The notes beneath the pieces were generated by a model. The model was not told the origin of the DNA. It did no database searches and saw nothing but the letters and a program-made list of their open reading frames with translations. A DNA stretch of 64,000 nucleotides, taken from Synergistales bacterium (lineage in GTDB: Bacteria; Synergistota; Synergistia; Synergistales; Aminithiophilaceae). Positions 23,033 through 32,066 of this stretch are shown one piece after another; position 1 is the stretch's first letter, and each line of letters opens with the position of its first letter. A program made the translations under genes and the position numbers. The stretch is from NCBI GenBank assembly GCA_018433595.1, contig JAHDQY010000003.1, forward strand, positions 124,001-188,000, in the 5' to 3' direction.

Positions 23033-24319
23033 ATGGACTGGTTCTGGCCTGAAGGGTTCCATACCCTGGCCATGGTGGGGAGCTTCGCCTTCGGGGCCTT
23101 TGCCCTGAAGCTTCCCATCGCCGTGGCCATGGGAGGCGCCGCCGTTGTCGGGGCTCTCCTCGGAGGAGCCGGTTTTCCCCTGAGTCACCTCGTCGAGGGA
23201 ACCTTCGGTTATCTCGACACGATTCTCATCATCGCGACGGCAATGATCTTCATGAAGACCGTCGAGAGCATCGGGCTTCTCGAATCCGTCGCGGCCTGGA
23301 TGATCCGGCGCTTCCGCAAGGCGCCGGCCCTCCTTTCGCTGGGCATCATGGGCCTGATCATGGTGCCGGGGATGATCACGGGCTCGTCGACGGCGGCCGT
23401 CCTCACCACGGGGGCTCTCGTCGCCCCCGTTCTGATCCGCCTCGGCGTTCCCCCAGTCAAGACGGCGGCGGCCATCGCCATGGGGGCCATCTACGGCATG
23501 ATCGCCCCGCCCATCAGCCTGCCGGCGATGATCATCGGCGGCGGCATCGACATGCCCTATGTCGGTTTCGGCCTGCCCTTGCTGGTCTGCACCGTTCCCC
23601 TGGCTATTTTCACCGCTTTGAGGCTGATCTACCCCGATCTGCGACGGAGAAGGGAGGACCCGGCGCTGGCCACGGAGCTGGAGCGGATGGCGCGCGTTCC
23701 TCTCTCCTTGCGTCTTTTCGCCCCCATTCTGGCTCTGACGGTTCTTCTTGCCGGTGAGCGTCTTTTTCCTGAAATCTGGCCCTCGTTGGGAATGCCCCTG
23801 GATTTCCTCATCGCCTCTTTCGTGGCCCTCTTCGTCGGCGTCAAGTGGAACCCGATCGAGGCAGTCACGTCGGCCGTCAACGACGCCCTTCCCGTCATGG
23901 GAATCCTCATGGGCGTGGGGATGTTCATCCAGGTCATGACTCTCATCGGCATCCGGGGATTCGTCGTCGTCTCGGCTCTCGCCCTGCCCGCCTGGCTGCT
24001 CTACTTCGGCATCGCCACGTCCATGCCCCTTTTCGGAGCCGTATCGGCCTTCGGTTCCGCCTCGGTTCTCGGTGTCCCCTTCCTCTTGGCGCTGCTGGGC
24101 CGGAACGAGATCATCGTCGGATCGGCCCTGAGTCTCATCGCCGGGCTGGGGGACCTCATGCCCCCGACGGCCCTGGCGGGGATTTTCGCGGCCCAGGTCG
24201 TCGGAGAGGAGAACTATTTCAAGGTTCTCCGCCACTGCGTCGTCCCCGGCCTTCTGACGGCGGCCTGGGGCATCGCCGTCATTTTAGGCGCCAAGACGAT
24301 CGCCGCCATGCTCTACTAG
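23033..24319 (+). CDS. TRAP-type transporter large permease (DctM-like)
   Basis: This 428-aa membrane protein has about 12 spans and the DctM pattern: MIFMKTVESIGLLE, MVPGMITGSSTAAVLTTGALVAPVLIRLGVP, YGMIAPPISLPAMIIGG in the first half and SLIAGLGDLMPPTALAGI in the second. It would carry a small organic acid with sodium. Unlike standard TRAP systems there is no dctP or dctQ gene; instead it is flanked by an exported DUF6305 protein and a 47-aa membrane peptide, and followed by a zinc amidohydrolase. The solute is unknown. Confidence 0.85.
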   Translation: MDWFWPEGFHTLAMVGSFAFGAFALKLPIAVAMGGAAVVGALLGGAGFPLSHLVEGTFGYLDTILIIATAMIFMKTVESIGLLESVAAWMIRRFRKAPALLSLGIMGLIMVPGMITGSSTAAVLTTGALVAPVLIRLGVPPVKTAAAIAMGAIYGMIAPPISLPAMIIGGGIDMPYVGFGLPLLVCTVPLAIFTALRLIYPDLRRRREDPALATELERMARVPLSLRLFAPILALTVLLAGERLFPEIWPSLGMPLDFLIASFVALFVGVKWNPIEAVTSAVNDALPVMGILMGVGMFIQVMTLIGIRGFVVVSALALPAWLLYFGIATSMPLFGAVSAFGSASVLGVPFLLALLGRNEIIVGSALSLIAGLGDLMPPTALAGIFAAQVVGEENYFKVLRHCVVPGLLTAAWGIAVILGAKTIAAMLY

Positions 24320-24332
24320 GAGGTAGCCTGTG

Positions 24333-24476
24333 ATGACGTTCATTTACCGGGGTATCGCCCTTTTTGTTCTGGCCTTTGTTCTGCGCTGCATGCTCAGGGA
24401 GAAGGATTTCTGGAAGCAGGTGACGGCGACGATGGTCATCGTGCCTCTTGCCATGCGGATTCTGTTGATAAAGTGA
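24333..24476 (+). CDS. 47-aa membrane peptide
   Basis: A short gene with an excellent AGGAGG site 8 bases before the ATG. The peptide has two hydrophobic stretches (MTFIYRGIALFVLAFVLR and ATMVIVPLAMRILLIK) separated by a charged REKDFWKQ turn. Its stop overlaps the region where the next gene begins. Given its place directly after the TRAP large permease, it may stand in for the small TRAP subunit or stabilise the permease. No family recognised. Confidence 0.7.
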   Translation: MTFIYRGIALFVLAFVLRCMLREKDFWKQVTATMVIVPLAMRILLIK

Positions 24477-24487
24477 GGGAATCGGCC

Positions 24488-25639
24488 GTGGATATCCGTC
24501 TCAAGGGAACCAATAAGACGGCGCTCTTCCTCCTGGCTCTGGCCCTGACCGTCATGGGCTGGACGGGGCGGAGCTATCGGGCCATGCATGAGCCCGATGT
24601 CGTCGTCCCGGCGCCGGGTTACACCGAACATCGTCTCTCGGAGTGGTTCGACGGCATTGCCGGGACGCCCGCCGATACGGCCGTCTACATTCAGGACAGC
24701 GGCATCTCCGGCGGCACCGTCTTCGTCATGGGCGGCACCCACCCCAACGAACCGGCCGCCTCCATGGCGGCGGTGCTCCTTCTTGAGCGCGCCAGGGTCG
24801 CCACCGGCCGGCTCATCGTCGTCCCCTTCGCCAACATGATGGCCTTCAGTCACAACTCGCCCCAGGAGGGCCACCCGAGGAAGATGCACTTCACCCTCTC
24901 CGACGGATCGATCCGCGATTTCCGCTACGGATCGCGGGCGACGAACCCCATCTACCAGTGGCCCGCGCCGGACATCTACATCCATCACCCTTCGGGGCAG
25001 CAGCTTGCCGGCAGCGAGAGCAGCAACCTCAACAGAGCCCATCCCGGTCTGCCCGAGGGGAACCTCACCCGGCGTCTCGCCTATGCGTTGCTTGAGATGA
25101 TCCGCAAGGAGAAGGTCGATCTCGCCTTCGACCTCCACGAGGCCTCACCGGAGTACCCCGTCGTCAATGCCATCGTGGCTCATGAAAGGAGCATGGAGCT
25201 CGCAGCCATGGTGACGATGGAGCTGGAGGCCCAGGGCATTCCCATGCGCCTTGAGCCGTCGCCGGCGAATCTCCGCGGCCTCACCCATCGCGAATGGGGC
25301 GACAACAGCGACGTCATGCCCATCCTCATGGAGACGGGAAACCCCAGCCAGGGCCGTTTCCGGGGGCGGACCGACGAACGGCTTGTCCTCACCGGCGAGG
25401 ACAGGTTCTACGCCAAGGCCTCCGAGCTGGGGCGGCTCTTCATCCCCTACGTCAAAGACCAGCCCATCGACCTGCGAGTGGCCCGCCATGTGACGGCCGT
25501 CATGAGCTTCATGGAGATGCTGGGCTTCGTCAAACCCGAAGCGGAGATCGTCGTCGATGGTGTTCCCGGCTTCGAGGAGATCCTGGGAAAAGGCGTCGGC
25601 GCCTTTTTGACGCCCCTGTCTCACCGTTCCTTGCAGTGA
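24488..25639 (+). CDS. M14-type zinc amidohydrolase (succinylglutamate desuccinylase/aspartoacylase family)
   Basis: This 383-aa protein has an N-terminal membrane anchor (about residues 10-28) and a metallo-carboxypeptidase-like domain: zinc ligands in GGTHPNEP (H85, E88), SSNLNRAHPG, and DLHEAS (H217). It should cleave an amide bond of an N-acyl or gamma-linked amino acid outside the membrane. A GTG at 24473 overlaps the preceding stop, but the GTG at 24488 has AGGGA at proper spacing and is preferred. It lies between a TRAP-like transporter and gamma-glutamyltransferase plus the poly-gamma-glutamate genes, so a gamma-glutamyl substrate is an attractive guess. Confidence 0.82.
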   Translation: MDIRLKGTNKTALFLLALALTVMGWTGRSYRAMHEPDVVVPAPGYTEHRLSEWFDGIAGTPADTAVYIQDSGISGGTVFVMGGTHPNEPAASMAAVLLLERARVATGRLIVVPFANMMAFSHNSPQEGHPRKMHFTLSDGSIRDFRYGSRATNPIYQWPAPDIYIHHPSGQQLAGSESSNLNRAHPGLPEGNLTRRLAYALLEMIRKEKVDLAFDLHEASPEYPVVNAIVAHERSMELAAMVTMELEAQGIPMRLEPSPANLRGLTHREWGDNSDVMPILMETGNPSQGRFRGRTDERLVLTGEDRFYAKASELGRLFIPYVKDQPIDLRVARHVTAVMSFMEMLGFVKPEAEIVVDGVPGFEEILGKGVGAFLTPLSHRSLQ

Positions 25640-25732
25640 AGGAGGTAATGAGGATGCCTGTGCCGTGCTCTGAGAGGGGTGTCCTTTTATGACGGCTCCT
25701 CAGCGGGCCGATCCGGAGGGAGGAGTGGTTCC

Positions 25733-27448
25733 ATGAAAAAGAGATTCGTCTGTCTTCTCGCGGCGGTTTTCGTCGCCCTGGCCGGTGTTGCCTGGGCCGT
25801 TGATTTTCAGGACGTGACGGCCAGGCACGGCATGGTCTCGTCGGCCCACGAGCTGGCTTCCGAGGCGGGAGTCGAGATCATGCGGAAGGGCGGAAACGCC
25901 GTCGACGCCGCCGTGGCCACCATGCTGGCCCTCAACGTCGTCGAACCCAACGCCTCGGGGCTGGGCGGAGGCGGCTTCATGGTCGTCCGTTTCGCCGAGA
26001 CGGGCGAGGTCGTCTTCCTCGACTACCGTGAGACGGCGCCGACCTCGGCGACGAAGGACATGTACGCCTCGGACCAGGCCAAGGCGGAAAAGTGGTCCGT
26101 CCTGGGCGGCAAGGCCGTCGGCGTTCCCGGTCAGGTGATGGGGATGTTCACGGCCCTGGAGAAGTACGGCACCATGAGCTTCGCCGAAGTGGCCGAGCCG
26201 TCCGTTCGTCTCGCCGAAGAGGGTTTCGAGGTTCACCCCATGCAGACGGGGATCGTCACCGACAATTTTGAAAAGATATCCGCCTACAACGACATCGACA
26301 GGCTCGCCTTCTTCGAAGAGGGGCTGCCCATCGAAGCCGGCAAGATCCTCCGCCAGCCCGAGCTGGCCAGAGCCTTCCGCCTCCTGGCCGATCAGGGGCA
26401 GGAGGCCTTCTACGGCGGCCCGATCGGCCAGGCTCTCGTCGCCGCCGTCAACGCTTCGGGCGGCGCCATGGCGATGAAGGATCTCCAGAACTACGCCGTC
26501 AAGGTAGGGGACCCCGTCCACGGCAGTTACCGGGGCTACGAGATCTATTCGACACCTCCCGCCTCCAGCGGCGGCACCCACATCATCCAGCTCCTGAACA
26601 TCATGGAGACCTTCCCCGTCTCAAGCTGGAGGCACAACCAGCCTCGGCATCTTCACGCTCTCGCCGAGGCGATGAAGCTTGTCTTCGCCGACCGGGGCAG
26701 GTACATGGCCGACACGGCTTTCGTCAAGGTCCCCGTCAAGGGGCTCTCCAGCAAGGAGTACGCCGCCAGGCTGGCCCGGAAGATCAGGATGGACGAGATC
26801 CTCGTCGACGTCGAAGCCGATGATCCCTGGCCCTACGACGACCAGGGCGCCTGCGCCTATCTCGGCGGGGCTGATGGCCGGCGCATCTCGACGAGCCACT
26901 TCTCCGTCGTCGACGAGAAGGGGAACATCGTCGCCTCGACGAATACGGTGAACTACTTCTTTGGCTCCGGCGTCTTCGTCCCCGAGTACGGTTTCGTCCT
27001 CAACAACGAGATGGACGACTTCTCCGCCGACCCTCAGAGCGTGAACGCTCCCGAACCGGGCAAGCGCCCCCTCTCGTCCATGTCCCCCTCGGTCGTTCTT
27101 GATCCTCAGGGCCGCCCCTTCATGACCATCGGCGCTGCCGGGGCCATGCGGATCATCTCCGCCGTCAGCCAGATCATCATGAACGTCGTCGATTTCGGGA
27201 TGACCATGGACGAGGCCATCGAACAGCCCCGGATTTTCACCTACGCCTCGGGCGGCAAGCGCGGCCCTTTGAGGATGGAGGATGCCATCGATCCCGTTGT
27301 GGCCAAGCTTCTCGAGTGGAGGGGGCACAACGTCGAGGTGCAGCCTCGGGGCGGCTATTACGGCACGGCCCAGGGGATCCTCTTTCGTGACGGCGTCATG
27401 TACGGCGGGGCCGACAGCCGTCGTCTCGGGGTTCCCGTCGGCTATTAG
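25733..27448 (+). CDS. ggt: Gamma-glutamyltransferase
   Basis: This 571-aa exported enzyme starts with a signal peptide (MKKRFVCLLAAVFVALAGVAWA). The large-subunit part has MVSSAHELASEAGVEIMRKGGNAVDAAVA and NASGLGGGGFMVV; self-cleavage is expected before Thr387 in RISTSHFSVVD, the catalytic nucleophile, followed by STNTVN and PGKRPLSSMSPS. The enzyme hydrolyses or transfers gamma-glutamyl groups. GGAGGGAGGAG precedes the ATG at 25733, although the frame is open from 25679. Placed just before pgsB-C-W, it may process or anchor poly-gamma-glutamate, as CapD and GgtP-type enzymes do, rather than only glutathione. Confidence 0.93.
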   Translation: MKKRFVCLLAAVFVALAGVAWAVDFQDVTARHGMVSSAHELASEAGVEIMRKGGNAVDAAVATMLALNVVEPNASGLGGGGFMVVRFAETGEVVFLDYRETAPTSATKDMYASDQAKAEKWSVLGGKAVGVPGQVMGMFTALEKYGTMSFAEVAEPSVRLAEEGFEVHPMQTGIVTDNFEKISAYNDIDRLAFFEEGLPIEAGKILRQPELARAFRLLADQGQEAFYGGPIGQALVAAVNASGGAMAMKDLQNYAVKVGDPVHGSYRGYEIYSTPPASSGGTHIIQLLNIMETFPVSSWRHNQPRHLHALAEAMKLVFADRGRYMADTAFVKVPVKGLSSKEYAARLARKIRMDEILVDVEADDPWPYDDQGACAYLGGADGRRISTSHFSVVDEKGNIVASTNTVNYFFGSGVFVPEYGFVLNNEMDDFSADPQSVNAPEPGKRPLSSMSPSVVLDPQGRPFMTIGAAGAMRIISAVSQIIMNVVDFGMTMDEAIEQPRIFTYASGGKRGPLRMEDAIDPVVAKLLEWRGHNVEVQPRGGYYGTAQGILFRDGVMYGGADSRRLGVPVGY

Positions 27449-27496
27449 CCGAAAGGGACCGTCCCTCTTGGAACGGTTGGCCTGAGAGGTTAGTCT

Positions 27497-27526
27497 AAAG
27501 GGGCGGCCGATAGGGCCGCCCCCTTT
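27497..27526 (+). terminator. Hairpin between ggt and pgsB
   Basis: AAAGGGGCGGCC (27497-27508) pairs with GGCCGCCCCCTTT (27514-27526) with one extra C. It lies 48 bases after the ggt stop and 28 bases before the pgsB start, so it may reduce read-through into the pgs genes. Confidence 0.65.
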
Positions 27527-27553
27527 CAAGTCGGGAAAAAGGAGGGAGAGACG

Positions 27554-28534
27554 CTGGCGGGACCGAGCTGTTCCATCGTTGTCACAGGAACGCGGGGAAA
27601 GAGCAGCCTCGTCCGCCTGCTGGCGGCGGGCTTCCGCTCTCTGGAACTCTCCTGTTGGGCCCGCTTCACCGGCGTCGTCCCCACGGAGATCTCTCCCGCC
27701 GGGGCCCGGACGATTCTTCGCTCCCAAGGAGGGCATATCGGAGAGCTGCGCTGGTGGCTGAACCGGCTTCCCCCGACGCAGGCCGTCGTCGTCGAAAACA
27801 GCGCCGTCTCTCCCGAGTTGCAGCCTCTGGCGGCCCGGTGGCTCCGGCCTCGTCTCGTCGTCGTCACCAACGTCAGGGCCGATCACGAGGAGACCTGGGG
27901 CCCCGGCAGGGATGGGGCCCGCCGCGCCCTCCTCGCCGGCATTCCCCGGGAGGTCCCCGTCCTCCTCGGCGAGGAGCCCTCTTCCGATGAGGCTCTCCTT
28001 CAGGCTCTCCGGGAGCGGGGCAATGTCCTCATCCCTGTCGCCGGCGGAGGCGGTGGCTACGAGGCCTCCAATCGCCGCCTCGCCCTCGGCGCTTTCGCCT
28101 TCTTCGGCCTCGACCCGTCGAAAGTCGCCTTCGAGCCTTTCCTCGTCGACGATCCGGGACGTTTCCGCCTCCTCAAGGGGGACTCGGGCCTTCTGGCCTT
28201 TGCCTTCTCCGCCAACGATCCCGAAAGCACCGAGGCCCTCTGGGGCTCCACGGAGTGGAAGTCCGAAGAGACGGCGGTCCTCTTCAACCATCGCAAGGAT
28301 CGCCCGCGCCGCTTCGAAGCCTTCCTCCCCTGGCTCGCCTCCAGGCGCTGGAAGAGTCTCTTGCTTTGCGGCTCCCACCCCTGGCGGCCTGTCGCAGGCT
28401 TCCGCTGGATCCCCGTGACGTCGTCGCAGGAGCTGAAGGCCCTCGTCGACCGTTCAGGTCGCCTTTTCGGCTGCGGGAACGCCGCCGGTCTTCCCCGCGA
28501 CGTTCTTGAGCGTTTCGAGGAGGTCCCGACGTGA
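27554..28534 (+). CDS. pgsB: Poly-gamma-glutamate synthase PgsB/CapB, apparent CTG start
   Basis: This 326-aa amide ligase activates glutamate chains with ATP. The P-loop is TGTRGKSS (residues 11-18), followed by AVVVENSAVS and VVVTNVRADHEETWG, all typical of PgsB/CapB (Mur-ligase-like). Between the upstream in-frame stop at 27491 and the P-loop there is no ATG, GTG or TTG. AGGAGG sits 8 bases before a CTG at 27554, which is therefore the likely start. If CTG is not used, the gene would be N-terminally broken. The stop overlaps pgsC (GTGA), so translation is coupled. Confidence 0.85.
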   Translation: MAGPSCSIVVTGTRGKSSLVRLLAAGFRSLELSCWARFTGVVPTEISPAGARTILRSQGGHIGELRWWLNRLPPTQAVVVENSAVSPELQPLAARWLRPRLVVVTNVRADHEETWGPGRDGARRALLAGIPREVPVLLGEEPSSDEALLQALRERGNVLIPVAGGGGGYEASNRRLALGAFAFFGLDPSKVAFEPFLVDDPGRFRLLKGDSGLLAFAFSANDPESTEALWGSTEWKSEETAVLFNHRKDRPRRFEAFLPWLASRRWKSLLLCGSHPWRPVAGFRWIPVTSSQELKALVDRSGRLFGCGNAAGLPRDVLERFEEVPT

Positions 28535-28962
28535 TCGCCTCGGAATCCCTCCCCGTCGCCCTCGGCATCGCCTTGGGGATGGTCTTCTACGGCCGGACAG
28601 GCCTCTCCTGCGGCGGCATCCTTTCGCCGGGTCTGCTGGCCCTTCAGGCTTTCTCTCCGGAGCCCGTCGCCGTCACTCTCCTGTGGGCCCTGGCCCTTCT
28701 TCCCTGCATCGAGGGAGCGGTGCGGGCCTTCGGCCTCTACGGCCGCCAGCGGACCGCCTTCGCCCTTCTGGCTGCGGCCCTCCTGAGGGCTCTCCTCTCT
28801 GCAGCGTTTCCCCTTGTGCCGGCCCCCCTTTCGACCTGGATCGGATGGGTCGTTCCGGGCCTTGTCGCCGCCGACATGCAGCGCCAGGGCGTCTTTCCCA
28901 CCGCGGCGGCCCTCGTGACCGTGACGGCCCTGACGGCCCTGCTGGGGGGACTCCTTCCATGA
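28531..28962 (+). CDS. pgsC: Poly-gamma-glutamate biosynthesis membrane protein PgsC/CapC
   Basis: This 143-aa protein has four to five hydrophobic spans and the CapC-like start ALGIALGMVFYGRTGLSCGGILSPGLLAL with a later IGWVVPGLVAADMQRQG. It is the membrane partner of PgsB in polymer synthesis and export. It overlaps pgsB by four bases (GTGA) and pgsW by four bases (ATGA). The length is close to that of known CapC proteins. Confidence 0.88.
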   Translation: MIASESLPVALGIALGMVFYGRTGLSCGGILSPGLLALQAFSPEPVAVTLLWALALLPCIEGAVRAFGLYGRQRTAFALLAAALLRALLSAAFPLVPAPLSTWIGWVVPGLVAADMQRQGVFPTAAALVTVTALTALLGGLLP

Positions 28963-30035
28963 CCTGGGGCGCTGCCGTCCGTCAAGGGTGCAAGGAGCTC
29001 CTTTTCGGGGCTCCCGCTCCGTTGGTTGCGGCCAACTTCCGCCGTCTCGGTCTTCTCGCCCTGGCGCTGGCTCTTCTGCTCTGGTCGGCGCCTGCCGGAC
29101 GCCTCTCTTGGGAAGAGGGGCGGGCCTGGGACCGGGTCCGGTCGGCTCAGGACCGCCTGGCCGCTCTCAGAGCCTCGATGGGAATCGCCTCGCCGAAGGA
29201 AGAGGACCCCTACGGGACGGGACTGATCGGCCGAGAGTGGAGCTCCCTGACGACGACGCTGGGTTCGCTGCCGGCGAAACGGACCTCGACCGATCCCGTC
29301 TGGGCCGTCCTCTTCCTGCGCTGGTTCGACGAGCTGGGGCTTCGGGCCGGCGACCGCGTCCTTTTCCTGAGTTCGGCCTCCTTCCCGGGGCTTTTGCTTT
29401 CGGGTCTCGTCGCCGCCGAGGAAAGGGGTCTCGAAACGCTTCTTCTCGCCTCCCTGGGGGCGTCGACCTGGGGGGCCAACGTCCCCGAATTTCCCCTGCC
29501 GGTCATCCTCTCGGAGCTGAGGCGGTCGGGGCACGTCGCCGCGAAGGCCCATTTTTACACTCTCGGCGGCGATGACGAAAGAGGTCTGGGGCTTCCCGGA
29601 GAGGGGATAGTCCTTCTGAGGGCCGCTGCCGAGGCCGAGGATGTCCCGCTCTGCCTTCCCGAAGATGTCGAGGCCGTTATCGAGGCAAAAATGAACGTCC
29701 TCAGGGCCTTTCAGCCCCGCCTTGTCGTCCAGATCGGAGGGAGCCGGGCCAATCTGGGGGCGGAGACCTCCGCTTTTGATCTTCCGCCGGGACTGCTCCG
29801 GCCTTCCCGGGTCGCGCGAGAAGGAGACGGCGTCATCGTCCGGGCCCTGGCGGAAGGGTTTCCCGTCCTTCATCTTCTGAACCTCAAGGAGCTGGCCCGC
29901 CGCGAGGGCATCCCCTTCGACGGTGTCCCCCGACGAAAGGGTCCGGGACGGTGGCTTGTCCCCCGGGCCGCCGGAGCCGTCATCCTTTTTCTTCTTTTTC
30001 TGATACGTTACCGGCGCTGGGAGGTGAGGCCTTGA
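28959..30035 (+). CDS. pgsW: Poly-gamma-glutamate system protein PgsW
   Basis: This 358-aa protein has an N-terminal span (about residues 28-46) and a C-terminal span (near residues 335-350), with a soluble extracytoplasmic-type region between, including GLIGREWSSLTTTLGSLPAKRTSTDP and VVQIGGSRANLGAE. I identify it as PgsW by its place after pgsBC and by the GREWSSLTTT pattern; the biochemical role of PgsW is not established. ATGA overlap with pgsC and TTGA overlap with the kinase gene show one tightly packed operon. Confidence 0.78.
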   Translation: MTWGAAVRQGCKELLFGAPAPLVAANFRRLGLLALALALLLWSAPAGRLSWEEGRAWDRVRSAQDRLAALRASMGIASPKEEDPYGTGLIGREWSSLTTTLGSLPAKRTSTDPVWAVLFLRWFDELGLRAGDRVLFLSSASFPGLLLSGLVAAEERGLETLLLASLGASTWGANVPEFPLPVILSELRRSGHVAAKAHFYTLGGDDERGLGLPGEGIVLLRAAAEAEDVPLCLPEDVEAVIEAKMNVLRAFQPRLVVQIGGSRANLGAETSAFDLPPGLLRPSRVAREGDGVIVRALAEGFPVLHLLNLKELARREGIPFDGVPRRKGPGRWLVPRAAGAVILFLLFLIRYRRWEVRP

Positions 30036-31399
30036 GGTGGCATGAAAGAGAGAGGGATCTTTCGCCGGGCCCTTTCGGAGCCTTCTTCCTGATCCTCTGG
30101 GTCCTTTCCCAGCAGTACGAGAGACCCAGCTACGGCATCTTCCGCTTCCTCGACCTGGCCATCAGGCACGGCGACAGCGGCTATCTCCTGGCGGCCGTGG
30201 CGCTCCTGGTGGCCGTCAACGCTCTCAGGGCCCTCTTCCTCTACGAGGGGTGGTTCCTCCTGGCCTCGTCCCTGGCGGAGGCTTTCAAGAAACCTCCGCT
30301 GGAGCGGGTTGTCCCTCTCGCGGCCGTCCCTCTCTGCTACCAGGCCGTGGCGTGGCTCGATCTCCCCGCCGTCCCCCATTTCGGCATGCCGGCCGTACTG
30401 GGCCTTGCCGGTGTCGTCATGATCCAGTACCTCAGCCGGGGTGTTTCCCGCTGGGGCAGGCAGGCCCTTGTCCTGGGCCTTCTTCTGCTCTCCCTCCAGT
30501 GGCTCGATGTGATCCCTCTTTTCACGGCCTACGGTTTCGGCTGGGGGGAGCTGTCGACGGCCGTCAAAGACCTGGCGGCGCTTCTCGGTGCCGAGACGGT
30601 TCTCAACATCGCCGGCCTTGCCTCCTTCCTCGGCTTTTTTGCGGGTGCCCTGGTGACGACGGAGCTCCTTCTGAGTTACGAGAAACAGCTGGCTCAGTTC
30701 CGGCGTCTCCGGCGCCAGGAGCGGGAGCTGGCGGCTCTCAGGGAAAAGCAGCTTTCGGGCCGGGTCACCAGCGAAATTCAGCGCCTCGTTCACGATCTCA
30801 AACGTCCCCTGACGACGGTAACGGGTCTGGCCGATGTCCTGGCGGCGACCCTGACCGATGTCACGGCGAAACGGCATGCCTCGATCATCGTCGATGCGGC
30901 GGCGACGATGGACCAGATGGTATCGGAAATCCTCAGCCCCCAGGCCCGTCGCCCCGTCACCGTCGGTGAGCTTCTCGACTATGCCGTCAGCCAGCTTCGC
31001 CCTCTTTCCTGGGGAGGCTCCATCGCCGTCGAGGCCGACAAAAAGGTGAGAAGTCTCCTCCTTTCGATCAACCTTGTCCGCCTTTCCCGAGCTCTCGTCA
31101 ACCTTCTCGACAACGCCCATCGGGCCACGACGGACAGCGTCCGGTCTCGGCTCTTCCTGAGCGCGGCTCGGGAGGGGGAGGATCTCCTTCTCCTGTCCGT
31201 CGAAGACAACGGGCCGGGCATGGGAACCCGCCCTCGCCCCCACCGCTCCGGCTGGGGATCGACGGGCCTCGGCCTTCCTTTCGTCGAAGAGGTGATGCGG
31301 GAGCATGGAGGGGCTCTCCGTTACGGTCGGAGCGACCGTTTGGCGGGAGCCGCCGTCTCTCTCGTCCTGCCGCTCCTGAAGGGAGGTGATTTTTCGTGA
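30032..31399 (+). CDS. Membrane sensor histidine kinase
   Basis: This 455-aa kinase has about six N-terminal spans (residues 10-225), a coiled-coil linker (RRLRRQERELAALREKQL) and a kinase core: H-box VHDLKRPLTTV (H254), N-box RALVNLLDNAHRA, G1 VEDNGPGMG and G2 GSTGLGLPFVEEV. The TTG start at 30032 overlaps the pgsW stop and has GGGAGG at good spacing. The frame upstream is also open but lies inside pgsW. It phosphorylates the response regulator encoded next. It likely controls the pgs operon or a related function; the signal is unknown. Confidence 0.88.
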   Translation: MRWHERERDLSPGPFGAFFLILWVLSQQYERPSYGIFRFLDLAIRHGDSGYLLAAVALLVAVNALRALFLYEGWFLLASSLAEAFKKPPLERVVPLAAVPLCYQAVAWLDLPAVPHFGMPAVLGLAGVVMIQYLSRGVSRWGRQALVLGLLLLSLQWLDVIPLFTAYGFGWGELSTAVKDLAALLGAETVLNIAGLASFLGFFAGALVTTELLLSYEKQLAQFRRLRRQERELAALREKQLSGRVTSEIQRLVHDLKRPLTTVTGLADVLAATLTDVTAKRHASIIVDAAATMDQMVSEILSPQARRPVTVGELLDYAVSQLRPLSWGGSIAVEADKKVRSLLLSINLVRLSRALVNLLDNAHRATTDSVRSRLFLSAAREGEDLLLLSVEDNGPGMGTRPRPHRSGWGSTGLGLPFVEEVMREHGGALRYGRSDRLAGAAVSLVLPLLKGGDFS

Positions 31400-32019
31400 A
31401 CCTTCGCCTGGCGGCGCTCGACGATGACGGCACCATTCTCTACACCCTCGAAGCCATGGCTCTCGCGCTGGGATGGGAGATGAGGATTACCTCCCATCCC
31501 GATACGGCTCTCGGCTGGGTCCGTGACGGAGATCTCGACATCCTCCTCGTGGACTACCATATGCCTCTCATGAGCGGCCTCGAAGTGGTCCGGAGAGCCC
31601 GAGAGCTTTCCGGCAGCATCGTCCTCCTCGTCCTGACCGTCGAGGAATCGCCTGAAGTGGCGCAGGAACTGTCCCTGGCAGGGGCTGACGACTTCGTCAG
31701 CAAGCCGGTCCGCCTTGCCGACTTTTCCTCCCGAATCCGCCTTCACGGAGAGCTGGCCCGCTACCGCAGGGAGACCCGCCGCGACCTGCCCCGCAAAGGA
31801 GTGACCGAGGAGACCTCCCGGCGCGTTCTCGACCTGCTTCGAGCCGAGGATGCCTTTGTCGATGTCAGAGCTGTCGCCGCATCGCTCAACCTGGCCTATC
31901 CGACGGCCCATCGCTATCTGGAATACCTCGTCGATCGGGGGAGCGTTCAGCGGACTCAGGAGGACCCCGAGGGAAAACCGGGACGTCCCCGCTCCCTCTA
32001 CCGTTTCGTCGGCGGCTGA
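31396..32019 (+). CDS. Response regulator of the CitB/DctR type
   Basis: This 207-aa regulator has a receiver domain with the acidic pocket DDD (residues 9-11), phospho-acceptor D53 in VDYHMP and K104 in SKP, then a C-terminal winged-helix-like part (AVAASLNLAYPTAHRYLEYLVDRG) as found in CitB/DcuR-type regulators that answer organic acids. It overlaps the kinase gene by four bases (GTGA). Together they form a two-component system at the end of the pgs operon. Confidence 0.87.
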   Translation: MNLRLAALDDDGTILYTLEAMALALGWEMRITSHPDTALGWVRDGDLDILLVDYHMPLMSGLEVVRRARELSGSIVLLVLTVEESPEVAQELSLAGADDFVSKPVRLADFSSRIRLHGELARYRRETRRDLPRKGVTEETSRRVLDLLRAEDAFVDVRAVAASLNLAYPTAHRYLEYLVDRGSVQRTQEDPEGKPGRPRSLYRFVGG

Positions 32020-32066
32020 GGTCCGAAGCGGCCTCAAGACGTTATCGCGGCGATGTTTCCTTACAG

